The notes under the pieces: model-generated
Told to the model about the DNA's origin: nothing
The model's input: only the letters and a program-made list of their open reading frames with translations
Database searches by the model: none
Made by a program: the position numbers and the translations under genes
Shown here: positions 19,469 to 28,515 of the stretch, piece after piece
How positions within the stretch are numbered: the stretch's first letter is position 1
Layout of the letters: each line of letters opens with the position of its first letter
Assembly (NCBI RefSeq): GCF_001641085.1
Contig: NZ_LXIE01000001.1
Location: forward strand, 124,001-188,000
Length of the DNA: 64,000 nt
Direction of reading: 5' to 3'
DNA from: Aequorivita soesokkakensis
Lineage (GTDB): Bacteria; Bacteroidota; Bacteroidia; Flavobacteriales; Flavobacteriaceae

Positions 19469-19855
19469 ATGCGCATATTGATGATTGAAACTTTACATTT
19501 TGAATTTGGGGAAATTAGAATTTTTAAAAATTTTGTAGTCGTGGTTATGAAAGAAGGTATTACCGTAAAACCTGAATACAATAACGATTTAATAGCTATT
19601 TCAGAAAAGTATTTTAATGAAAGACCTTTTGGTTATATAACATATCGAAAAAATTCCTATTCTGTAAATCCAATGGTTTATATAGAAACTTCAAAAATTG
19701 AAAATTTGATAGGCTTTGCCGTGGTTTCCTCAGAAGGATTAAAGGTCAGCAATTTAGAATTGGAAAAAAGATTTTTAAAAAAGCCTCTCAGACATTTCAT
19801 TAATTTAGACGATGCCAAAGATTGGATAAACGGGCTAATCGAAGAAGGGGCTTAA
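19469..19855 (+). CDS. Small SpoIIAA/STAS-like protein, uncharacterised
   Basis: A 128-residue soluble protein I cannot assign to a named function. It begins with strand-forming segments (EIRIFKNFVVVVMKEGITV), has a central FGYITYRKNSYSVNPMVYIE, and ends with FINLDDAKDWINGLIEE. The layout resembles flavobacterial SpoIIAA/STAS-like proteins, and it is a likely paralogue of the product at 57460-57825. ATG 19481 is an alternative start that leaves more leader below a weak -7-like TAACTTAA at 19453. It converges on the sorting-domain gene. Confidence 0.65.
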   Translation: MRILMIETLHFEFGEIRIFKNFVVVVMKEGITVKPEYNNDLIAISEKYFNERPFGYITYRKNSYSVNPMVYIETSKIENLIGFAVVSSEGLKVSNLELEKRFLKKPLRHFINLDDAKDWINGLIEEGA

Positions 19856-19868
19856 AAATAAAAGCTGG

Positions 19869-20753
19869 TTATTTTATTATTTTAAAAGATTTATTAGCTC
19901 CCCCAAATCCATTCGCAACAACAATATACATCCCACTTTGATAACCTGAAAAATCTATATTAAATGAATTTCGACCAGCGTTCTTTATAACTTTTAGCTT
20001 TTTCCCCGAAAGATTAAAAACTGTTATACTTTTCACATTTTTAGCATTGCTTACCACACAGTCACCGCTATTATTTCCTTTTGAAATCACTACGTTTTCC
20101 AAACTGTACTTTTCTATTCCTAAATGAAGCGGAATACAATCATTAATGGAATCTAAATTTGCATAAAAAACTTCTGTATCCTTAAAAAAACAGCTCAAAT
20201 GTCCGCTGCCATTTATGTCGGGGTGGCCGCCCGGGGCGTTGATTATAGATAAAGAACCTGCACCTTCAACCCAAACCGCGTTTTCTGTACTTATTGTATT
20301 TCCCGGAGCTGGTGAAAAATAAAAATGTCTGTAATCATTGCCGTCAGCCAATGGTCTTTCAATTATTGAATCCAATATAAACGCACCGCCATCCTGAGGA
20401 AATGGACTATACGGATTCAGCATATTAAAAGTATCGCCTTCATTTAATGAGAAATCATAAAGCAAAAATTCTTCATTGTGACCCAGAGCTACTTTATTCA
20501 GAAAAACCTTTTTGTTGTTTACCTCTTCGCGAAGCAAAAATGTGCGGGATATGTAGTGAAAACCATCCAAAATCTTGTAGGCTTTTCCATCAACAATAGT
20601 ATCGCCATCAGTGTAATAAACATCAGTCAAACAACCCGAAAAGCAAGTGGTAACGTGCCATTCGTTCAAGTTGTCCAATAACGGTTTGTATACCTGGGAA
20701 TAACCTTGCAGACTAAAAACAGAAAAAATTGAAAGGAGTATAATTTTCTTCAT
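19869..20753 (-). CDS. Type IX secretion sorting-domain protein
   Basis: A 294-residue exported protein of unknown function. The signal peptide ends near LQGYSQ. The C-terminal ~75 residues are a T9SS type A sorting domain: VKSITVFNLSGKKLKVIKN, then FSGYQSGMYIVVANG and the final SFKIIK. That domain directs passage through the outer membrane via the Por/gliding secretion system. The middle (about 20-215) has no motif I recognise. It lies 25 nt downstream of hutH in the same orientation. Confidence 0.88.
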   Translation of the reverse strand: MKKIILLSIFSVFSLQGYSQVYKPLLDNLNEWHVTTCFSGCLTDVYYTDGDTIVDGKAYKILDGFHYISRTFLLREEVNNKKVFLNKVALGHNEEFLLYDFSLNEGDTFNMLNPYSPFPQDGGAFILDSIIERPLADGNDYRHFYFSPAPGNTISTENAVWVEGAGSLSIINAPGGHPDINGSGHLSCFFKDTEVFYANLDSINDCIPLHLGIEKYSLENVVISKGNNSGDCVVSNAKNVKSITVFNLSGKKLKVIKNAGRNSFNIDFSGYQSGMYIVVANGFGGANKSFKIIK

Positions 20754-20778
20754 AATTAGGATTTTAGTTTTTTAAAAG

Positions 20779-22290
20779 TTATCCGAACAAAATTTCCGAA
20801 TCAACATCCAAAGCTTGCAAAAATGCTACAGTTGCGTGAATATCGTCAGCCATCAACCTGTCATCTTCTATAAATGAAACTACGGAACGGTATGGTTTTA
20901 AAAATGATTCAATAAAGGGAGAAGATTTTTTTGGGCTTCTAAAACAAAGTGCCTGAGAGGCGTTCATCAATTCAATGGATAGAATGGTTTCAATATTTTC
21001 AATAATCCGCAAACATTTTGTAGCTCCGTTTGCCCCCATACTAACGTGATCTTCCTGACCATTTGATGAAACTATGGAATCTACCGAGGCTGGAGTTGCC
21101 AATTGTTTGTTTTGGCTCACAATGCTTGCGGCTGTATATTGCGGAATCATAAACCCGCTGTTAAGCCCCGGATTGTTTACCAAAAATGCTGGCAGATCCC
21201 TTAAACCGGAAACTAATTGATAGGTTCTTCTTTCTGAAATATTGCCTAATTCAGCCATTGCAATCGCTAAATAATCTAAAGCTAAGGCCAAAGGTTGTCC
21301 GTGAAAATTTCCTCCGGAAATAATAACATCCTCGTTTACAAAAATGTTGGGATTGTCTGTTACCGAGTTTATTTCGGTCTTAAAGGTTTTATGAACAAAA
21401 TGCAATGTATCTTTTGTTGCCCCGTGAACTTGCGGAATACAACGGAAAGAATAAGGATCTTGCACATTTTTCTTTTCGGAAAGACCCAATTCGCTTCCTT
21501 CCAAAAACTCTAAAATCTGCTCTGCTGTTTTTACCTGCCCTCTGTGTGGACGAACCAAATGCACCAAAGCATTATAAGGACTCATATTACAATCAAAAGC
21601 ATCAACGGAAATAGCACCAATTAAATCAGCCAAATAAGAGAGTTTAAAACTTTTCAAAAGGCAATAAACGCCGTAGGCACTCATAAACTGTGTGCCATTG
21701 AGCAACGCCAAACCTTCTTTTGCTTGCAATGTAATTGGCTCCCAATTGAATTTTTTCAGCATTTTTTCGGAAGAAATCCGTTCCCCGCCGTAATACACTT
21801 CGCCTTTTCCAAGCAAAGGAAGGGACAGATGCGCCAATGGGGCCAAATCGCCCGAAGCACCTAAACTTCCTTGATTGTAAATTACTGGTAAAATATCATT
21901 GTTGTAAAAATCGATTAGCCTTTCCACGGTTTCAAGTTGCACCCCACTGTAGCCATAACTCAACGATTGAATTTTGAGCAAAAGCATCAATTTTATGATA
22001 GGTTTTGGAACAAATTCACCCGTGCCACACGCGTGGGACATCACGAGATTTTCTTGAAGTTTCGAAAGGTTTTCGGAAGAGATTTTCACATTGCATAAAG
22101 ACCCAAAACCTGTGTTTATACCATAAACAGGGGTTTCGTTATCCTTCATTTTATGAATGAGATATTCCCGTGACTTTTTAATGTTTAATTGTGCTTCTTC
22201 TGAAAGCTCAAGGGTTTTATGCTTATCTATAATTTCTTTGACGAGGGCCAAGTCCAAGATTTCTGAACTTATGTAATGAGTTTCTTGCAT
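20779..22290 (-). CDS. hutH: Histidine ammonia-lyase
   Basis: A 503-residue enzyme that deaminates L-histidine to urocanate. The MIO prosthetic group forms from Ala-Ser-Gly at 145-147 within NQGSLGASGDLAPLAH. Tyr56 in PVYGINTGFG and the FHGQPLALALDYL segment are also present. The length is typical. No hutU, hutI or other histidine-utilisation genes are adjacent, so in this window it stands alone. On the minus strand TATTTTTG at 22317-22310 is a good -7 box about 20 nt before the ATG. Confidence 0.94.
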   Translation of the reverse strand: MQETHYISSEILDLALVKEIIDKHKTLELSEEAQLNIKKSREYLIHKMKDNETPVYGINTGFGSLCNVKISSENLSKLQENLVMSHACGTGEFVPKPIIKLMLLLKIQSLSYGYSGVQLETVERLIDFYNNDILPVIYNQGSLGASGDLAPLAHLSLPLLGKGEVYYGGERISSEKMLKKFNWEPITLQAKEGLALLNGTQFMSAYGVYCLLKSFKLSYLADLIGAISVDAFDCNMSPYNALVHLVRPHRGQVKTAEQILEFLEGSELGLSEKKNVQDPYSFRCIPQVHGATKDTLHFVHKTFKTEINSVTDNPNIFVNEDVIISGGNFHGQPLALALDYLAIAMAELGNISERRTYQLVSGLRDLPAFLVNNPGLNSGFMIPQYTAASIVSQNKQLATPASVDSIVSSNGQEDHVSMGANGATKCLRIIENIETILSIELMNASQALCFRSPKKSSPFIESFLKPYRSVVSFIEDDRLMADDIHATVAFLQALDVDSEILFG

Positions 22291-22474
22291 TGGGAAGGTA
22301 ATCTTTTCGCAAAAATACTATTTTTAAATTGTTGCGCCACCTTTCTTTGTTTCAAAAGCATATTTGGGCGCTTCTTTTAATATTAAATCCTTATAAAATT
22401 AACAAAATGAAGTGGAGTGAATTATCTGCGCAATATGTAATTTTACATTCCAATTTCTCAAATATTTTGTTCAG

Positions 22475-23842
22475 ATGAAAAAATTAAGTTTATTCGTTTT
22501 AGTGCTCTTTGTAATTTCTTGCAAACAAGAAGAAAAACCACAATATTCCGTGATTAACGGAACAGTTGAAAACAATACCGCCGAAACTGTCTTGGTACGC
22601 GGAAATAACTTTGAAACCAAGATCCCAATTGCTGAAAATGGCACATTTGCAGATACACTTCATATTGCCAATGATGGTTTTTATGATCTGTATGTAGGCA
22701 GGGAGCGGACTGGAATCTATCTTGAAAAGGGGAAAAACCTTTCCGTAAATTTAAATGCCGATGAATTTGACGAAACGTTGAAATATTCCGGAGATTTGGC
22801 GAATGTGAATAATTTTTTAGCGGCAAAATATCTCTGGAACGAGAAGAATCTTGATTTTAAAGAAGTTTTTTCAATGGATGAGGAAGGTTTTATTAAGCAA
22901 TTGGAAAGCAACCAAAAAAGCGTGGATAGCCTTTACGCCGCAAACAAAATTACAGATGATAACTTTAAGAGTAAACTCGCTGAAGAAGACAAATATTCAC
23001 GGGCAATTATGCTTGAAAACTATAAAGACGCCCACAGATATTATTCAGGAGAACAGGATTTTAGGGTTTCCGATGGTTTTTATGATGAATTGAAAAGTAT
23101 AAATTTCAAAGACACGCTTGCCTACCGAAATTCAGTAGCATACCAAAATTTACTGGAGGCACATTTCAACAGATTGGTGAATGAAGAAACTTTTGAAAGT
23201 GGAAACAATAACCAAAATGTTATGTATCTAAAAAAGGTAAATGAAGCTTTACCTAACGGCTATGCAAAAGATAAAATGATGAGTTCCTATTTGCAGTTTG
23301 GGCTTAAGCCAGATGCAACTTTAGATGAAGCATATACTATTTATAAAAACAGCGATCCAAATCCTGAAAATCTTGCAAAGATCACGGAACACTACAACAA
23401 ACTGAAAGCAATTACCGAAGGAAACCCCTCGCCTACTTTCAATTATGAAAACCACAAAGGTGGCACTACCGATTTGGCATCTTTAAAAGGTAAATTTGTT
23501 TATATAGATGTTTGGGCAACTTGGTGCGGACCTTGTTTACGTGAAATACCTTCATTGCAACAGGTTGAAAAAGATTATCACGGAAAGAATATTGAGTTTG
23601 TAAGCATTTCCATTGACGAGCCTAAGGATTACGACAAATGGAAAGCGATGGTTTCTGAAAAACAATTGGGCGGAATCCAACTGTTGGCAGACAATAACTG
23701 GAAATCAAAATTTATAGAAGACTACGCCATTATGGGAATCCCAAGATTTATATTGATTGATCCGAAAGGAAATATCGTTTCTGCAGATGCGCCACGACCT
23801 TCAGATCCAGAGTTAAGAAAAACATTGGATGGATTGATGTAA
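22475..23842 (+). CDS. TlpA-family thioredoxin-like lipoprotein
   Basis: A 455-residue envelope protein. The signal peptide ends in a lipobox (LFVISC), so it is probably lipid-anchored. Residues 25-120 resemble the DUF4369 beta-rich domain found in front of bacteroidotal thioredoxins. The C-terminal ~140 residues are a TlpA/ResA-like thioredoxin domain with WCGPC (C351, C354) and the cis-proline in IMGIPRFILID. A periplasmic disulfide reductase role is inferred. Its promoter includes TAATTTTA near 22436. It is divergent from hutH. Confidence 0.9.
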   Translation: MKKLSLFVLVLFVISCKQEEKPQYSVINGTVENNTAETVLVRGNNFETKIPIAENGTFADTLHIANDGFYDLYVGRERTGIYLEKGKNLSVNLNADEFDETLKYSGDLANVNNFLAAKYLWNEKNLDFKEVFSMDEEGFIKQLESNQKSVDSLYAANKITDDNFKSKLAEEDKYSRAIMLENYKDAHRYYSGEQDFRVSDGFYDELKSINFKDTLAYRNSVAYQNLLEAHFNRLVNEETFESGNNNQNVMYLKKVNEALPNGYAKDKMMSSYLQFGLKPDATLDEAYTIYKNSDPNPENLAKITEHYNKLKAITEGNPSPTFNYENHKGGTTDLASLKGKFVYIDVWATWCGPCLREIPSLQQVEKDYHGKNIEFVSISIDEPKDYDKWKAMVSEKQLGGIQLLADNNWKSKFIEDYAIMGIPRFILIDPKGNIVSADAPRPSDPELRKTLDGLM

Positions 23843-23866
23843 ATTATTAATTCAATAAATATTAAG

Positions 23867-23911
23867 CCACGAATTCACGAATACTTTATAAAAATATTCG
23901 TGAATTCGTGG
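23867..23911. terminator. 17-bp perfect inverted repeat abutting nnr
   Basis: CCACGAATTCACGAATA (23867-23883) is exactly complementary to 23895-23911 around an 11-nt loop. It lies between convergent genes and touches the nnr stop codon. The arm contains a smaller palindrome (GAATTC), and it resembles dispersed intergenic palindromes of environmental bacteria. Confidence 0.75.
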
Positions 23912-25456
23912 TTAATTTTTTCCATTCGCTTCATTATCAGTTTCTGGCTTTGCAAATAAATCCAAATAAGCTTCCCCCAAATTATCAATAATATCTCCCG
24001 CCATTACTGCTTCGTAGCCCATTTGACCCGCTGTGATATCGCCTGCGCAACCGTGCATATAAATTCCAAAAACTGAAGCCAATAACGGATCATAACCTTG
24101 GGAAAGCAAACCAGTAATAACGCCACTTAACGCATCGCCGCTGCCAGCCGTTGCCATTCCAGGATTTCCGGAAGTGTTTATATAGAGTTTATCACCATAA
24201 ACCGTGATGGTATAAGCACCTTTAATGACTATAACAACTTCGTGTTTCTCTGAAAACTTCTTTACTTCTTCAAGCTTGTCGTAATCGTTTTTCCATTCGC
24301 CGATGAGTCTTTTTAATTCGCCGGGATGAGGCGTTAAAACTGAATTCTTCGGAAGCAGTTTCAACAGTTCTTTATTTTCAGAAATGTTATTTAAGGCATC
24401 TGCGTCTATAACAAAAGGAATTTCACTGTCTTTAAATAACTTTTTCAAAGCTGCAACTGTAGCTTTATTTTTGCCGATACCCATCCCAATTCCAATTGCG
24501 GAAGGCTCAAAATCAAAAGAAACAGTACTGATAAATTCTTCTTCAGTATCCGTAATGACCATTGCCTCGGGAATGGCTGTCTGCAAAATGTTGTAGCCAC
24601 ATTTTGGAACAAAAGCCGTCACCATTCCCGCGCCAATCCTAAAAGCAGCAGTGGTTGAAAGTACGGCAGCTCCCATCTTTCCATAGCTTCCGGCAACAAT
24701 CAAAGCGTGGCCATAAGTTCCTTTATGTCCAAATTTTTCCCGAGTTTGATAAAAACGTTGTGCTTCAGGTTTTGAAATGAGTTGCGCTATTGGTTCAGTA
24801 TTATATAAAAACTCTAAATCCAAATCGATATCCAAAACATCAAAATTTGAAACAAAGCCAGCTGTTTCAGGCAAAAAGAAAGCGAGCTTCGGAGCTTGGA
24901 AAGTCAAGGTGTGGTTTGCTTTTAATACGGCTTCATAGTCTTCCAATGGTGAGTTTGAATAAAGCCCACTTGGAATATCTATCGCCAATTTAAAGGCTTT
25001 ACTTTCGTTGAGATATTGGATTAATTTTTTCACCCAACCGCCGGGACAGCGATTTAAACCTATTCCGAAAATGGCATCCACAATAATATCCTCGGAATTT
25101 ATTTTGGGGAAATCGTTTTCGCCTTTCATTAAAATGGGCCAATTTTTGGTCACATTTTTAATCTTGTCATAATTCAGCAGAAAGTTTTTAGAGCGCTTAT
25201 CACTACAATTTACAACATATACAACCACATTGTAGCCGTGTTCAATAAGCAACCTGCCCACCACTAAACCATCCCCTCCATTATCGCCAATACCGCAAAA
25301 AATATGTATGGGCACGGGCGCTCCATTTAAACGTTGGTGCAACCATTGAAATAGCTGCGTTCCCGCTCGTTCCATCAAGTCTTCTGAAGTGATTTGTTGC
25401 TTTTCTATCGTGATTTTGTCAGCTTCGTATAATTGTTCAGCGGAGAATATTTTCAT
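23912..25456 (-). CDS. nnr: Bifunctional NAD(P)H-hydrate epimerase/dehydratase
   Basis: A 514-residue metabolite-repair enzyme. The N-terminal YjeF_N domain (about 1-210; GIGDNGGDGLVVGRLL, IFGIGLNR) epimerises damaged NAD(P)HX. The C-terminal ribokinase-like YjeF_C domain (about 225-500; LTPHPGELKRL, then GNPGMATAGSGDALSG) dehydrates it with ADP or ATP. Both halves are complete and fused in the usual order. The last residues (ETDNEANGKN) are a short polar tail that ends against the long inverted repeat. Confidence 0.95.
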   Translation of the reverse strand: MKIFSAEQLYEADKITIEKQQITSEDLMERAGTQLFQWLHQRLNGAPVPIHIFCGIGDNGGDGLVVGRLLIEHGYNVVVYVVNCSDKRSKNFLLNYDKIKNVTKNWPILMKGENDFPKINSEDIIVDAIFGIGLNRCPGGWVKKLIQYLNESKAFKLAIDIPSGLYSNSPLEDYEAVLKANHTLTFQAPKLAFFLPETAGFVSNFDVLDIDLDLEFLYNTEPIAQLISKPEAQRFYQTREKFGHKGTYGHALIVAGSYGKMGAAVLSTTAAFRIGAGMVTAFVPKCGYNILQTAIPEAMVITDTEEEFISTVSFDFEPSAIGIGMGIGKNKATVAALKKLFKDSEIPFVIDADALNNISENKELLKLLPKNSVLTPHPGELKRLIGEWKNDYDKLEEVKKFSEKHEVVIVIKGAYTITVYGDKLYINTSGNPGMATAGSGDALSGVITGLLSQGYDPLLASVFGIYMHGCAGDITAGQMGYEAVMAGDIIDNLGEAYLDLFAKPETDNEANGKN

Positions 25457-25591
25457 AAATCAACTATGTTTTCATCTGTGTTCTCAAAGATAACAACATT
25501 CCTTCGTAATTGTTGAAAACAAAGTTTATAACTAATCCCAGGATTTACAAATAAACACAGCTTAATCTTTAATTTTAGAAAAAACCACACA

Positions 25592-25996
25592 ATGGAAACT
25601 AGAGATAGTATGCTACTTCGTATGCGCCCCGAAATTCCTTCCGCCAAAATCACACCCAATATGTCTGCCGACGAATGTTTTCAAAACAAAACATTGCGGC
25701 CTGTGGCGAAGCTTCAGAATGATTTGTTGCTGGCGGTTTTCCGGAACTATGCTGCAAAGCACAAAAATGTTTTTTATGATCTTACCATAGAAAAGCGGTT
25801 GGATTATATTGAAAACGCCATCCACAAGGATATGAAATTCCGAAATTCCCTGAAAGGCATTATAATTGGGCAGTTCACTTTGGAAGAGTTTGATATTTAT
25901 ATACAAAACTCCTCTGCGCTAAACAAGCGGATGATGGACATAGTGAAGGAACGACTGAAAAGCAATATCCAACTTTTGGAATACGATTTTGCTTAA
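25592..25996 (+). CDS. Conserved flavobacterial protein, function unknown
   Basis: A 134-residue soluble protein, predicted mostly helical, with no signal peptide or membrane segment. Similar flavobacterial proteins are sometimes labelled glyoxalase, but I see none of the metal-ligand pattern of that superfamily, so I do not use that name. Notable stretches are LRPVAKLQNDLLLAVFRNYA, LKGIIIGQFTLEEFDIYI and SSALNKRMMDIVKERL. It is divergent from nnr, with a TAATTTTA box about 20 nt above the ATG, and converges on the DUF2461 gene. Confidence 0.7.
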   Translation: METRDSMLLRMRPEIPSAKITPNMSADECFQNKTLRPVAKLQNDLLLAVFRNYAAKHKNVFYDLTIEKRLDYIENAIHKDMKFRNSLKGIIIGQFTLEEFDIYIQNSSALNKRMMDIVKERLKSNIQLLEYDFA

Positions 25997-26007
25997 TAAC
26001 GTTTAAA

Positions 26008-26691
26008 CTAATTTTCAAGCAACGATTCACCATTCAGATCGGTGGTCAGCACGTCGCTCATATAGTTGAAAAATGGGCGGAGCAATTGGTAATGGTGTAT
26101 CAGATTATCCTTAAAATCTGTGGCAAATACCTCTTCGTCGGTAAAGCGATGGTTTACGAAGAAATTCTTAAGCCTTATTAAATCTATGTTTTCGTCTTCT
26201 TTATTAAAACCTTTCGGTGCGGTTTTCACGGCGTATTCCTGATTGAAATTTCCAAAGGCATTTTTAAAATCTTTCTGATCCAAGATTTCCCTTATTTCAG
26301 AACTGTCCATTTCAAACTCTTTTCTTATTCTTAAAAGATCTGCAGGATTTGGATCAAAGAAACCTCCTGCCATATAGCTGTTCCCTGATTCCAAACGCAA
26401 GTAATAACCACCCCGGCGCTGGGCTCCTGCCCTACTGAAACTTACGCTGCGATGCACGTTGTACGGCGTTTTATCATTACTGAAGCGGATGTCGCGGTTT
26501 ATTCTGAAAATCTTGGTTGTTGCAATTTCATCGGTAACATTCAGGCCTTTTTCTACAGCTGCATAAAATTCTTTTAAAGCTTTTTCATTTGCCAGATATT
26601 CTTTTTTATGCTCCTGCATCCATTCGCGGTTGTTGTTCTTTTTTAGTTTTAAAAGGAAATCAAATGCAGCTTTTGGAATAGTTGGAGTCAT
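26008..26691 (-). CDS. DUF2461 domain protein
   Basis: A 227-residue cytoplasmic protein of the DUF2461 (TIGR02453) family. The hallmark is present: FRINRDIRFSNDKTPYNVH (about 64-82), preceded by FLLKLKKNNNREWMQEHKKEY and followed by GGYYLRLESGNSYMAGGFF. The biochemical role of the family is not established. It is convergent with the preceding gene (11 nt between stops) and divergent from the small membrane protein at 26824. Confidence 0.9.
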   Translation of the reverse strand: MTPTIPKAAFDFLLKLKKNNNREWMQEHKKEYLANEKALKEFYAAVEKGLNVTDEIATTKIFRINRDIRFSNDKTPYNVHRSVSFSRAGAQRRGGYYLRLESGNSYMAGGFFDPNPADLLRIRKEFEMDSSEIREILDQKDFKNAFGNFNQEYAVKTAPKGFNKEDENIDLIRLKNFFVNHRFTDEEVFATDFKDNLIHHYQLLRPFFNYMSDVLTTDLNGESLLEN

Positions 26692-26765
26692 TGTTTTTTG
26701 TTTTTAGAAAAGTAAATATACAATGAACAATTAGCAATGAATAAATACGGAAGCATAATTAGCGA

Positions 26766-26796
26766 TTGATAGAGTAAATAAAATTGCCTACATTTA
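26766..26796 (+). promoter_or_regulatory. Promoter of the small membrane gene
   Basis: TTG at 26766-26768 and TACATTTA at 26789-26796 with a 20-nt spacer fit the -33/-7 pattern. The ATG follows 27 nt after the -7 box. Confidence 0.45.
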
Positions 26797-26823
26797 TGGC
26801 AACAACCTTAAAACCAATTTAAT

Positions 26824-27258
26824 ATGACTACTACACCAAAACCAAACACGGCCTTTTGGATCATTGCCGTGCTCGCACTTTTATGGAATATTATAGGCGT
26901 TTATATGTGGCTTTATGAATATTTCCTAATGACCGACGAAATAAGAGACTCCCTTCCTCCGGAGCAAGTAGAGATTATGGCCAATGCGCCCGCTTGGAAT
27001 ATGTACTTGTATGGTCTTGCAGTTATTACTGGGCTATTGGCAAGCCTGTTGCTGCTAATGCGAAAAAAATCGGCAGTAGGTGTGTTTATGCTTTCCCTAA
27101 TTGCTGTGCTGGCACTGCAATTGTACTGGATGTTCGCAATGGATATTGTTGAGAAAATGGGTCCATCCTCTTTGATTATGCCCCTTATCGTTATAGCTAT
27201 TGCAATATTTGAATATTTCTACAGCAAAGGTGCTGCTCGAAATGGTTGGTTAATGTAA
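26824..27258 (+). CDS. Small inner-membrane protein, function unknown
   Basis: A 144-residue polypeptide with four predicted membrane helices: about 11-31 (WIIAVLALLWNIIGVYMWLY), 59-79, 85-107 and 116-133. The acidic, polar loop between helices 1 and 2 (LMTDEIRDSLPPEQVEIMANAP) is the only sizeable soluble part. I recognise no transport or enzyme motif. It is monocistronic with its own promoter and a following hairpin. Confidence 0.75.
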   Translation: MTTTPKPNTAFWIIAVLALLWNIIGVYMWLYEYFLMTDEIRDSLPPEQVEIMANAPAWNMYLYGLAVITGLLASLLLLMRKKSAVGVFMLSLIAVLALQLYWMFAMDIVEKMGPSSLIMPLIVIAIAIFEYFYSKGAARNGWLM

Positions 27259-27278
27259 TTGCCTATGAACTATAAAAT

Positions 27279-27325
27279 AAAACGTTTTGATAAAGCACTA
27301 TATGTGTTCTTCCAAAACGTTTTTT
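27279..27325. terminator. Convergent terminator
   Basis: AAAACGTTTTG (27279-27289) pairs with CAAAACGTTTTTT (27313-27325), between the small membrane gene and yitT. Confidence 0.75.
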
Positions 27326-27348
27326 CTATTCTATAGTTTCAAAAATAC

Positions 27349-28206
27349 TTAGGCCATGATATTGTTGGATTCCAAAACAGTGATGTTTGCATTGGGATCA
27401 ATTTTGTGGATTATGTTTTTTACTACCTCCAGCTTTTTGGTGTTTTTCGTTACCAAAATCATTTTCTCATTGCTATCGTGGTGAATTAGTTTTAGTATGC
27501 CGTCCGTACTTTTTCTGTTTAACAGAATTTCTTCCTGTATCAAAAGGTTTTTATCTGAAAAGACCAAGATGGTTTTGTTCTGAACAGATTTCTTCATAAA
27601 ATATTCAATGGTTTTACTGATGGCTATAATAGCAACGATACTGTATGCCGCCATCGTAAAATCTGCAAATACCACTGTTCCCAAGAGAATTACAATTCCA
27701 TCCACAATCAAGATGAGTTGGTTGTAGGGCAATCTTATTTTTGTGGAAAGAATCCGTACCAAAATATCATTCCCTCCCGTGGTTGCGCCAGCGTTCATTA
27801 CAATAGCAACCGCTACGCCAATGATTACACCACCAAATACCGAAGACATCAATACATCATTAATAAAAACTCTTCCGTCTGTCAATGAAGTTATTAGGTC
27901 TATGTAAAAAGAAACCAATACCATAGAAAACAAAGTCTTCACTCCTGTTTTGGCGCCCAAGACCTTTGTGCCCCACAACAGTAATGGTATGTTTATCAAT
28001 AAAGCTATCCAGCCAACCGAAAAGCCCGTTAGTTCTTTGATAACAATACTCAGCCCCAAGATTCCACCTGGTACAATGTGGTGCGGAATGATTAGCAAGG
28101 CATAAGCTATTGATAATAGTAGGGAACCCAGAAATACATAGGTATAACTTTTTAGCTCTGTAAGCACTATTTGCTTTTCTAATTTGATGGCGAAAACTCT
28201 TTTCAT
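27349..28206 (-). CDS. YitT family membrane protein
   Basis: A 285-residue protein with five or six helices over residues 20-205 and a soluble C-terminal DUF2179 domain (about 220-280, NKTILVFSDKNLLIQEEILL to ITVLES). The conserved glycine-rich IIPHHIVPGGILGLSIVI and NAGATTGGNDIL segments identify the YitT/DUF161 family. The transported substrate is unknown. The region above it is unusual: a hairpin with a U7 tract ends 14 nt before the ATG, leaving no room for a separate promoter, so expression must pass through a terminator-like structure. Confidence 0.9.
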   Translation of the reverse strand: MKRVFAIKLEKQIVLTELKSYTYVFLGSLLLSIAYALLIIPHHIVPGGILGLSIVIKELTGFSVGWIALLINIPLLLWGTKVLGAKTGVKTLFSMVLVSFYIDLITSLTDGRVFINDVLMSSVFGGVIIGVAVAIVMNAGATTGGNDILVRILSTKIRLPYNQLILIVDGIVILLGTVVFADFTMAAYSIVAIIAISKTIEYFMKKSVQNKTILVFSDKNLLIQEEILLNRKSTDGILKLIHHDSNEKMILVTKNTKKLEVVKNIIHKIDPNANITVLESNNIMA

Positions 28207-28220
28207 TTTAATTATTGTAT

Positions 28221-28261
28221 AAAAAAACTCCCTTTGATTTTGGCTTTATCAAAGGGAGTTT
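28221..28261 (-). terminator. Terminator-like hairpin directly above yitT
   Basis: AAACTCCCTTTGAT (28225-28238) pairs with ATCAAAGGGAGTTT (28248-28261). On the minus strand seven T follow at once, then the yitT ATG 14 nt later. It looks like an attenuator rather than a gene-end terminator. Confidence 0.75.
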
Positions 28262-28282
28262 AAAACGTTTGTTATGGTTTTA

Positions 28283-28369
28283 TTATTCACTTTGAGGTAT
28301 AGGTATATTCTTGCGAATACGCTTAGGCATATTACACTTAATAGAATTGGAATGTGATGTATTTATCAT
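28283..28369 (-). CDS. Candidate 28-residue leader ORF 2 upstream of yitT
   Basis: A 28-codon ORF with two consecutive TAA stops. The product is basic and polar; its second half begins MPKRIRKNIPIPQSE, and an internal ATG at 28330 could start a 15-residue form. It is bracketed by two terminator-like hairpins and precedes yitT. There is no paralogue in the window to prove coding, so this is a proposal based on position and architecture. Confidence 0.35.
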   Translation of the reverse strand: MINTSHSNSIKCNMPKRIRKNIPIPQSE

Positions 28370-28390
28370 TTTCAATAGTTTGTTAAACGA

Positions 28391-28424
28391 AAAAAGCGTT
28401 CCTCTTTGGGGAGGAACGCTTTTT
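28391..28424. terminator. 14-bp stem hairpin between the two leader ORFs
   Basis: AAAAAGCGTTCCTC (28391-28404) and GAGGAACGCTTTTT (28411-28424) enclose a 6-nt loop; T runs are present on both strands. No gene on the plus strand ends here. Confidence 0.8.
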
Positions 28425-28444
28425 ATATTTTATATATAATCGCC

Positions 28445-28504
28445 CTATACCCCAGAGATTTCTCTGTGCATCTTACAAATGATATTTGAGCGAAAGTTTT
28501 TCAT
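28445..28504 (-). CDS. Candidate 19-residue leader ORF 1
   Basis: A short ORF (MKNFRSNIICKMHREISGV) starting 12 nt below a good -7 box and ending about 20 nt before the hairpin at 28391-28424. The promoter, tiny ORF and terminator order resembles a leader-peptide attenuator. Coding is not proven. Confidence 0.3.
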   Translation of the reverse strand: MKNFRSNIICKMHREISGV

Positions 28505-28515
28505 AATTATAGGTG

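Noticed and set aside
25592-25996. Glyoxalase annotation
   Set aside because: The sequence shows none of the metal-ligand pattern of the vicinal oxygen chelate family, so no enzymatic name is given.
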